Positions 6,754 to 12,630 of a DNA stretch of 14,093 nt are shown here, one piece after another. How positions within the stretch are numbered: position 1 is the first letter of the stretch; every line of letters starts with the position of its first letter. The stretch covers positions 1 through 14,093 of the forward strand of contig LXTG01000086.1 in NCBI GenBank assembly GCA_001643535.1, written 5' to 3'. This DNA comes from a candidate division NC10 bacterium SPGG6. GTDB lineage: Bacteria > Methylomirabilota > Methylomirabilia > Methylomirabilales > CSP1-5. Both the position numbers and the translations under genes were made by a program. The notes under the pieces are model-generated. The model saw only the letters and a list, made by a program, of their open reading frames with translations. It did no database searches and was not told the DNA's origin.

Positions 6754-8106
6754 CTAAACACCGTATCGACGCAGCTTGTTGTGGAGGGTCTTCAGGCTGA
6801 CCCCCAAGATCTCAGCAGTTTTTGTCTTATTATTGTTCACGGAGGCGAGCGTTCTGAGGATGAGGTCCTTCTCCGCCTCCTCGAGAGTGACTCCGAGAGG
6901 GATGTCGACGGCGTCAGGGCTCTCGTCCCTCGTCTTGTCCGTGAGGCTGGGGGGGAGGTGTTGTAAGGTAATGAGGTCGGTTCCACAGGCGATAATCGCC
7001 CGTTCGATCGTGTTTCTCAACTCTCTGACGTTTCCCGGCCATGGATACCGGATGAGAGTCCGCAGAGCCACCTCATCGACCGATTTGATCCTTTTCTCGT
7101 ATTTGGTGTTCAACTCCTCAATGAAGGCCTGGATGAGCAAGGGAATATCGTCCCTCCGGTCCCTGAGAGGGGGGAGGGCGAGGCTAAAGAGGTTCAAGCG
7201 GTAGTAGAGATCCTCCCGCAAGGTCCTTTCTTTAATCGCCTTTATGGGGTCCTTGTTGGTGGCAGCCAGGACCCGCACGTCTACCTTGATCTCCGCCTTC
7301 CCCCCGAGCCGCCTCACCGTACCATCCTCAAGGATCCTCAGGAACTTCGCCTGGGTCGAAGGGCTCATCTCGGCGATCTCATCGAGAAAAATCGTTCCTT
7401 CATGGGCCAGCTCAAAACAGCCAACTCTCCGTTCCATCGCGCCGGTGAACGCCCCTCTTTCATGACCAAAGATCTCGCTCTCCAACAGTGTCTCCGGGAT
7501 GGCCGAGCAGTTCACCGCGACGAAGGCTCTTTGGCCCCGGGGCGAGAGCTCGTGGAGGATATGCGCCACGAGCTCCTTGCCCGTCCCGCTCTCTCCTGAG
7601 ATGAGAACAGGAGCAGCTGTAGGAGCCGCGAGGTCAATCAGTCGGTAAACTTCCTGCATGGCTTTGCCCTTGCCCACCAGCTTTCCATACCCCCAGACCT
7701 CTTTCAACCGCCGCCGAAGGAGGGTCACCTCCCGGAGCGCTTCGCCTTTTTCCAAGGCCCGCTGGATCAGGATCTTAAGCCGCGGAACGTCCACCGGCTT
7801 TGTGAGGTAGTCGTAGGCCCCGTCCTTCATGGCGGAGACGGCTGTTTCGATGGTGCCATGGCCAGTGAGGATAATGACTGTGGCGAAAGGCAACTCCTCC
7901 TGAACGGCCTTCAAGAGCCCCAGTCCATCGAGCTTCGGCATGACGAGATCGGCGACCACGACGGCTGGGAGGAAGGCGACGGCCTTCTGCAAGGCTTCCT
8001 CTCCGTCAGAAGCTTCCTCGACGTCGTAGCCCCAGTTTGAAAGGAGCGCCTTCAACCCCTTCCGGGAAGACCCTTCATCGTCAGCAACCAAGACCCGCTG
8101 CCTCAT
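6754..8106 (-). CDS. NtrC-family sigma-54-dependent response regulator
   Basis: 450 residues with three domains. The receiver (1-120) has acidic residues D9 and D10, phosphoacceptor D53 (ADLVMP), T81 and K103. The AAA+ sigma-54 activation domain (about 143-372) has Walker A GESGTGKE at 171-178, the GAFTGA loop at 218-223 that contacts sigma-54, Walker B GTIFLDE at 237-243, and YPWPGNVREL at 354-363. A Fis-type helix-turn-helix closes the protein (about 410-450: TAEILGVSLKTLHNKLRRYGV region). All motifs needed to activate sigma-54 RNA polymerase are intact. ATG 8106 is preceded by GGGAGGGAGG. It is the first gene of the regulator-kinase-lipoprotein unit and has a sigma-70-type and a sigma-54 promoter upstream, so autoactivation is plausible. 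Overall layout resembles ZraR/AtoC/GlrR; the exact orthologue is not determined. Confidence 0.95.
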   Translation of the reverse strand: MRQRVLVADDEGSSRKGLKALLSNWGYDVEEASDGEEALQKAVAFLPAVVVADLVMPKLDGLGLLKAVQEELPFATVIILTGHGTIETAVSAMKDGAYDYLTKPVDVPRLKILIQRALEKGEALREVTLLRRRLKEVWGYGKLVGKGKAMQEVYRLIDLAAPTAAPVLISGESGTGKELVAHILHELSPRGQRAFVAVNCSAIPETLLESEIFGHERGAFTGAMERRVGCFELAHEGTIFLDEIAEMSPSTQAKFLRILEDGTVRRLGGKAEIKVDVRVLAATNKDPIKAIKERTLREDLYYRLNLFSLALPPLRDRRDDIPLLIQAFIEELNTKYEKRIKSVDEVALRTLIRYPWPGNVRELRNTIERAIIACGTDLITLQHLPPSLTDKTRDESPDAVDIPLGVTLEEAEKDLILRTLASVNNNKTKTAEILGVSLKTLHNKLRRYGV

Positions 8107-8308
8107 CCTCCCTCCCAGGCTTTCGTATGAAACTTTTCCTTTCCTCCATTGGTCACACCGTGGAGTATGGCTGCATTTCTTTCGTTAGACCGGAGGCCCC
8201 GCCCACCCCCCTCCGGGCCGGACTCCGCTCGATAAGGTGTCCCGTTTTTTGTGGGCTAAGGCTATCGGAATCCCCGGTTTCATCCCCGTATCAGCTGTGA
8301 AGTCCCCA

Positions 8309-8337
8309 AGTATCTCCCGATAGACAGGTGGTGTCAA
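8309..8337 (-). promoter_or_regulatory. Sigma-70-type promoter upstream of the regulator/kinase operon
   Basis: On the minus strand a perfect -35 TTGACA (8337-8332) and a -10 GATACT (8314-8309, 4 of 6 matches to TATAAT) are separated by exactly 17 bases. Transcription would start near 8302, about 195 bases before the regulator ATG. It would supply basal expression alongside the sigma-54 promoter further upstream. Confidence 0.55.
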
Positions 8338-8492
8338 GCGGCGGGCTATTGGTGCCCCCACCCACTCCCCTTCCGGTCGTGGCGACAGCCATAGGGGTCC
8401 GAGGCCGTCCCCGCCCTCCTCCTGGGCCCTGGCGGCTGGACGGGCGGATCATGCGAATACGGAGCCGCCGTAAGGAGGCACGGGACAGCAAA

Positions 8493-8508
8493 AGCATTTC
8501 ACGTGCCA
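8493..8508 (-). promoter_or_regulatory. Near-consensus sigma-54 promoter upstream of the regulator operon
   Basis: Minus-strand TGGCACG-TGAA-ATGCT, followed by TTTTGC. The -24 box is a perfect TGGCACG and the -12 box matches 4 of 5 bases. GG and GC are 10 bases apart. Predicted start is near 8482, giving a long leader of about 375 bases before the regulator ATG at 8106. Upstream there is only a weak dyad (GTAAT-N8-ATTAC at 8578-8595), not the TGTAA-N3-TTACA element of 4361-4396. The gap 8107-8628 otherwise contains no gene I can support. Confidence 0.7.
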
Positions 8509-8628
8509 GACTCCTGCACAATGGTATGCGAAAGACAGGGGTGTCGTGATGCGTCTTGATAAGGGTTGTCAGAAGGGGTAATGTGCCGTGATTACTGCCA
8601 TCTTTCGCCTCCATGAGGACTTCTCGGC

Positions 8629-9123
8629 ATGCCCATTTCCACGAACAAAGCCATTAGGGAAATTATCGGAGTCGCCATCCCCCTCCTCGTCTGGCTTACC
8701 CCGATCGCGGGACTCCCGCCTCAAGGGCAGCGTGGATTTGCCCTGGTGGTCTTTGCCATCCTTTACTGGACGCTGGAACCGATTCCGCAGGCATGGACGA
8801 GTGTCCTCGTCTTGATTTTCGTCCCCCTCCTTGGAGTGGCGGACTCCACCACGGCTTTGTCAGGGTTTGCCACCGGTGCCTTTGGGTTGGTCTTTGCCAG
8901 TCTCCTGCTCGGAGAAGGGGTCCTTCAGAGCGGGCTGGGTAAGCGACTCGCCCTGCTCTCTCTGAAAGTCCTTGGAACCCGCTACGAGTCAAATCCTCGC
9001 GCTGGGATTCAAGACCTTCAGCCACGCCCAGGTAACCAAGGCCATGCTCCTCCTCGCCTTGGTTACCGTATTCCTTATCCTCCCCGTCACGGTCCTTTAC
9101 TGGTCCCTCCTCGGCTTGCTGTG
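8629..9123 (+). pseudogene. DASS/SLC13-type anion transporter remnant with large internal deletion
   Basis: This is the only plus-strand gene trace. Frame 1 from ATG 8629 gives a transporter N-terminus with several membrane helices: IIGVAIPLLVWLTP, GFALVVFAILYW, then FATGAFGLVFASLLLGEGV and SGLGKRLALLSLKVLG, typical of divalent-anion:sodium symporters. After about residue 118 the frame becomes non-membrane nonsense. From about 8988 the +1 frame resumes with the typical end of such a carrier: SQILALGFKTFSHAQ, then a last helix MLLLALVTVFLILPV... ending SLLGLL and TGA at 9121-9123. The family is usually about 450-550 residues, so roughly 280-350 residues are missing at a junction near 8983-8990 that also shifts the frame. 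It cannot encode a working carrier. The substrate is unknown (dicarboxylate, sulfate or similar). Confidence 0.82.
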
Positions 9124-9150
9124 ATGAAGGCGCCTTCCACGCCAGGATAG

Positions 9151-9183
9151 TACCCTGGGACCAGGGTACTCCTGGTCCCAGGG
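9151..9183. other. Composite palindrome with alternative hairpins between ybeY and the transporter remnant
   Basis: CCCTGGGACCAGG (9153-9165) and CCTGGTCCCAGGG (9171-9183) form a perfect 13-bp stem with loop GTACT. The left half alone is also a palindrome (TACCCTGGGACCAGGGTA, 9151-9168), and so is the right half (CCTGGTCCCAGG). One long or two short hairpins are therefore possible. No T-run follows on either strand, so it is not a standard intrinsic terminator. It lies about 160 bases after the ybeY stop. The rest of 9124-9345 shows no gene. Confidence 0.6.
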
Positions 9184-9345
9184 AGACAGACGATCTTCGC
9201 AGACGGCGGTCGCCCCTGAGTCCTAGCCCGCCGCTCGATCCTGCGCGCTGTGCGTCCTATCCCCGGAGGAAGGGCTGAGACAGGAGGGGCCTGGATCAGT
9301 ATTAGAGGTGATTGAGAGCAAGGCGGAATGTTTTTTCAGCGGCCT

Positions 9346-9786
9346 TCAGGATTGTGACTTACACGAGATTGCAAGAAGCCGGGCCTGTTTGGTCCACATG
9401 CGGCGACGGGCCGCGGGGGTCGTATCGTCGTAGCCGAAGAGGTGTAAGATGCCATGGATCAACAGGAGAGCCATCTCTCGAGCAAGAGAATGGCCATGCT
9501 CTTGGGCCTGGCGGGCAGCGGTTTCGACCGAGATGACTACATCGCCGAGGAGATGCGGACACGGCGATGGGGAATCCCCCTGCTGCGGAAAGGCGAGGAC
9601 GTCGGTGGAACGATCGTGGTTTAAATACGCCCGATTGAGCCGCCGCATGGCCCGATCACCGACGAGGAGCACCGAGACCTCATTCCTCGGTCTGCCCAAG
9701 ACGTATAACGTCCTCTCCCCCACCCTTTGTAACCGCGACAGCCCGACTTGCCTCCTCCTTTGCCGATTTCGGATCTGTATCCCCAT
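9346..9786 (-). CDS. ybeY: Endoribonuclease YbeY (16S rRNA 3'-end maturation)
   Basis: YbeY is a metal-dependent RNase needed for 16S rRNA 3'-end maturation and 70S quality control. From the ATG at 9786 the product is 146 residues. It begins MGIQIRNRQRRRQV and continues with EVSVLLVGDRAMRRLNRAYLNHDRSTDVLAFPQ (36-68) and GDVVISVETA (81-90), all conserved family blocks. The metal site should be HxxxHxxxxxH. Here it is HGILHLFGYDD, with His111 and His115 present but Asp121 where the third His belongs. An upstream in-frame ATG at 9849 would add 21 basic residues with no family likeness. The gene overlaps the 3' end of pgpH by 107 bp in another frame. Asp can ligate zinc, so activity may be kept. 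Identity is sure; the effect of the substitution is not. Confidence 0.93.
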   Translation of the reverse strand: MGIQIRNRQRRRQVGLSRLQRVGERTLYVLGRPRNEVSVLLVGDRAMRRLNRAYLNHDRSTDVLAFPQQGDSPSPCPHLLGDVVISVETAARQAQEHGHSLAREMALLLIHGILHLFGYDDTTPAARRRMWTKQARLLAISCKSQS

Positions 9787-11359
9787 CCCCTTTCTTCTCT
9801 CCCTCTTTCTTTTGCCCTTCTTCGAACTTGTACCCGGGGTAGTCCACACGGTGGTGGTGGATGGCGGTTAGGACGCGAACCATGGCCTTGCCAATCTGGT
9901 GCAGATCCTTCAGGGTGAGATCACATTCCGAGAGTTCCCCCTCGAGAAAGATAGTGTTCACCATCCGCTGGACCACCGCCTGTATCCGGGCCGGGGTGGG
10001 GTCGGTCAACGTCCTTGCCGCCGCCTCGACCGCATCAGCCAGCATGAGGATCGCCGCCTCCCTTGTCTGAGGCCTGGGGCCGGGGTACCGGTAATCCTCT
10101 TCCTTCACCTCGCTGAGGTCAGGATCCTGAGACCCCTTGGCCTTTTCGTAAAAATAGGTGACGAGGCGGGTGCCATGGTGCTGCGGGATGAGATCCACGA
10201 TGGCAGCCGGCAGCCGGTGTTCCAGCGCCATCTCGATTCCATCCTTGACGTGAGAGATGACGATAAGACTGCTCAGGCTTGGCGAAAGCGTATCGTGCCT
10301 GTTCATGGCATCCATTTGGTTCTCAATGAAGTAGGTCGGTTTCCTGACCTTGCCGATGTCGTGATAATACGCGCCGACCCGACACAGGAGCGGATTGGCG
10401 CCGATACCGTCGGCTGCTGCCTCCGCCAGCTCTGCCATCATCAGGCTATGGTGATACGTCCCGGGAGCAGCCTTCATGAGCTGTTTTAAGATGGGCCGGT
10501 TCAGATTGGAGAGCTCAAGGAGCTTGAGATCGGTGGCGGTGCCGAACAGATACTCCAGGGCGGGAAGGAGTGTTGAGGAGAAGAGCGCAACTAACACCCC
10601 GTTCACGAGGCAGGCCCCCAGTTCATACCCAAACGCTGGGCCTGACCAGCCGTAGATTGGAATGAAGGCAATAACAGTGGAGCCATTGGCCACGGTGACC
10701 CAGAACCCCGCCTTGAAGAAGGTAGCTCGGTCCTGGGTCCGCCGGATGACGAAGGCACCAACGATGGCACCCACCAACCCGAACAGGAGGAAAGTCACCT
10801 CGTCCGTCACCATAAGCGTGGTGAGAATGCCCAAGGCGACGGCCCCTCCAAAGGCCGTCCGAGCATCGAAGAGGACCGCGAGCAGCACACTCCCCAGGGC
10901 CACGGGGACCGCATAGTAGAGGGAGTGGAGCGGAATGGAAGGATACCTGTGGCTTATGGACTCGAGGACGAACAGGACAGGGAAGCGGCTGATCACGATG
11001 GCCAGGAGGATCACCGTCCCCAAGAGGTAAAGCCTCTTGTGGGACATCACCGGTCGGGTCTCGAGGAACCAGACATAAAAGTAGAGGGCCCCTAGCACGA
11101 AAACAACGAAGAACAAGACCGCAAGGACCGAAAAGGGACCGAGGGGAAGAGGGCGATACGAGGCGATGACCAGGCTTACGTTCAACACCAGCAGGACGCC
11201 TAAAATAAGGGGAATGACAGGCCGTTCCTCCGAGGCCCGAAAGAGCTGACCCATCGGGGAAAGCCGGTAGCGGTAGGGGGGCAGAATCGTTGACTTGCTC
11301 CCTGTCTTGGTATCGTTACCTTTCTTCGCCCTTGGCCCAAGCCACTGCGAGATCTTCAT
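9680..11359 (-). CDS. pgpH: PgpH-type membrane HD phosphohydrolase lacking the extracellular 7TMR-HDED domain
   Basis: In Firmicutes the PgpH/YqfF family degrades cyclic di-AMP at the inner face of the membrane. This 559-residue protein has TM1 (about 47-67), then after only about 10 residues TM2 (76-98), further helices up to about 272, and a cytoplasmic HD domain. The HD residues visible are H303/H304 (TYHHS), H333-D334 (YYHDIGKV), H370 (ISH), H394/H395 (PQHHGT) and D442 (LADAVEAA). Also present are the family signature GPRPQTREAAILMLADAVEAA and the ECDLTLKDL block. Family members are normally 700-800 residues because a sensor domain of about 250 residues sits between TM1 and TM2; that domain is absent here with no frame break. 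The C-terminal 45 residues are charged and low-complexity and overlap ybeY. ATG 11359 has GAGGAGGCG directly upstream. It follows phoH by 91 bp. C-di-AMP as substrate is inferred from the family. Confidence 0.9.
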   Translation of the reverse strand: MKISQWLGPRAKKGNDTKTGSKSTILPPYRYRLSPMGQLFRASEERPVIPLILGVLLVLNVSLVIASYRPLPLGPFSVLAVLFFVVFVLGALYFYVWFLETRPVMSHKRLYLLGTVILLAIVISRFPVLFVLESISHRYPSIPLHSLYYAVPVALGSVLLAVLFDARTAFGGAVALGILTTLMVTDEVTFLLFGLVGAIVGAFVIRRTQDRATFFKAGFWVTVANGSTVIAFIPIYGWSGPAFGYELGACLVNGVLVALFSSTLLPALEYLFGTATDLKLLELSNLNRPILKQLMKAAPGTYHHSLMMAELAEAAADGIGANPLLCRVGAYYHDIGKVRKPTYFIENQMDAMNRHDTLSPSLSSLIVISHVKDGIEMALEHRLPAAIVDLIPQHHGTRLVTYFYEKAKGSQDPDLSEVKEEDYRYPGPRPQTREAAILMLADAVEAAARTLTDPTPARIQAVVQRMVNTIFLEGELSECDLTLKDLHQIGKAMVRVLTAIHHHRVDYPGYKFEEGQKKEGEKKGDGDTDPKSAKEEASRAVAVTKGGGEDVIRLGQTEE

Positions 11360-11450
11360 CGCCTCCTCAAAGAGAAAGACCGTCCCAAGGGATCATGGCC
11401 AAGACAAATTATCGGTCGGAAGTTCACAGGGTGGACTCGCAGCCGACTCC

Positions 11451-12482
11451 TTAGCTTCCTCGGGCCGTCTCCGGGCCCTCCTCGTGTCGCTTGGGGTCTT
11501 CGGAGGCCGGGAGTGAGGTCTGGTGCTCTTCATAGGCACGAATGACTTGCTGGACCAGCTCGTGGCGGACGACGTCCGCCTGGCCAAGATAAATGAAATC
11601 AATCCCCTTGACATCCCTCAGGACCGAGCGAACCTCGATGAGTCCCGAGATCTTGCCTGGGGGAAGGTCCACCTGGGTGATGTCGCCAGTGATCACCGCT
11701 TTCGAGTTGAACCCGAGCCGGGTGAGGAACATCTTCATCTGCTCGGACGTGGTGTTCTGAGCCTCGTCGAGGATGATGAAGGCATCATTTAGAGTCCGTC
11801 CCCTCATAAATGCGAGCGGGGCAATCTCGATGACGCCCATCTCGATCAGGCGGTTCGCTCGTTCCGTCTCGAGCATGTCGTACAGTGCATCGTACAGGGG
11901 ACGAAGGTACGGGTGGATCTTCTCGTACAGGGTCCCAGGTAGAAACCCGAGACGCTCGCCCGCCTCCACTGCTGGGCGGGTGAGGATGATCCGACTCACC
12001 TGTCGCTTCAGATGGGCCGAGACGGCCATAGCCATCGCCAGGTAGGTCTTGCCGGTCCCGGCGGGGCCAATGCCAAAGACGATATCGTGGGTCCGGATGA
12101 CGTCGATATACCGGAGCTGCCCGAGGCTCTTGGGTCGGACCGGACGCTTCTTGGGAGAGACCTCGATCACCTCATCCTGGATCTTCCGGAAGGTCTCATC
12201 CCCCTCCTGGACAATGTGCCGGAGGGCCAGCTTCACGTCGTGGCTTCCGATGGTCCGTCCCCCTTGCAAGAGGGTGGTGAGTTCACCGATCACCTTCTCG
12301 GCGATGCCGACCTGCTCCTCGGCCCCGCTAATGGTCAGGAGTCCATCCCGGACCACCAATCGGACGCGGAGACCATCCTCCACCATTCGTATATGCTCGT
12401 CGTTCCGCCCGAAGAGGGCCTGGATCTCCCGGCCAGGGGGGAGAAGGACCTGCCTGCGAACAGTGCCCCTTTCGCCTTTCAT
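11451..12482 (-). CDS. phoH: PhoH-like ATPase (YbeZ family)
   Basis: 343-residue cytoplasmic P-loop protein. An N-terminal region of about 110 residues (KH-like, LFGRNDEHIRMVEDGLRVRL) precedes the PhoH ATPase domain. That domain has Walker A GIGPAGTGKT at 137-146, LTRPAVEAGERLGFLPG at 167-183, Walker B FIILDEAQN at 235-243 and the sensor VITGDITQVDLP at 263-274. The family gene is almost always next to ybeY, and the two proteins act together in RNA processing in E. coli, where the partner is YbeZ; here pgpH sits between them. ATG 12482 lies about 16 bases after AGGAGGGG, a longer spacing than usual, but the next candidate starts are too far inside. It lies about 150 bp after aspS and probably heads the phoH-pgpH-ybeY operon. 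No convincing promoter is seen. Confidence 0.95.
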   Translation of the reverse strand: MKGERGTVRRQVLLPPGREIQALFGRNDEHIRMVEDGLRVRLVVRDGLLTISGAEEQVGIAEKVIGELTTLLQGGRTIGSHDVKLALRHIVQEGDETFRKIQDEVIEVSPKKRPVRPKSLGQLRYIDVIRTHDIVFGIGPAGTGKTYLAMAMAVSAHLKRQVSRIILTRPAVEAGERLGFLPGTLYEKIHPYLRPLYDALYDMLETERANRLIEMGVIEIAPLAFMRGRTLNDAFIILDEAQNTTSEQMKMFLTRLGFNSKAVITGDITQVDLPPGKISGLIEVRSVLRDVKGIDFIYLGQADVVRHELVQQVIRAYEEHQTSLPASEDPKRHEEGPETARGS

Positions 12483-12516
12483 TTGCTGTGGGATACTTCC
12501 CCTCCTGAGAGTAATC

Positions 12517-12540
12517 AGGGGACGGCTGTGACCGTCCCCT
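12517..12540. repeat. REP-like perfect palindrome in the phoH leader
   Basis: AGGGGACGG and CCGTCCCCT form a perfect 9-bp stem around a six-base loop (CTGTGA). It lies between aspS and phoH, about 35-58 bases upstream of the phoH start. No T-run follows on either strand. From memory, similar GGGGACGG...CCGTCCCC elements are scattered through genomes carrying REP-associated transposases; no transposase is in this window. Its CCCCT arm could also pair with AGGGG in the phoH ribosome-binding region, which is speculative. Confidence 0.5.
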
Positions 12541-12630
12541 CCGCTCTACTCGATACAAGAAAAGGCTACTCCCCTGATCCTGCCATTGTCAATGGAAAAA
12601 GCATTTTTTTTACATAGATATTCCAATGGG

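Noticed and set aside
8578..8595. GTAAT-N8-ATTAC as the same enhancer motif as 4361-4396
   Set aside because: The half-sites look alike but the spacer is much longer than in the TGTAA-N3-TTACA dyads, so one protein binding both in the same way is not supported.
8291..8614. Minus-strand frame of 107 codons inside the activator leader
   Set aside because: It runs across both promoter candidates, has no clear ribosome-binding site or domain and is rich in Gly, Arg and Pro as expected of chance frames in GC-rich DNA.
12587..12592. TTGACA as a -35 box for the phoH operon
   Set aside because: No acceptable -10 hexamer lies 16-18 bases downstream (GTAGCC at 17); too weak to list as a promoter.
12012..12617. 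201-codon plus-strand open frame
   Set aside because: It lies opposite phoH, whose P-loop motifs are unmistakable; the translated product resembles no family.
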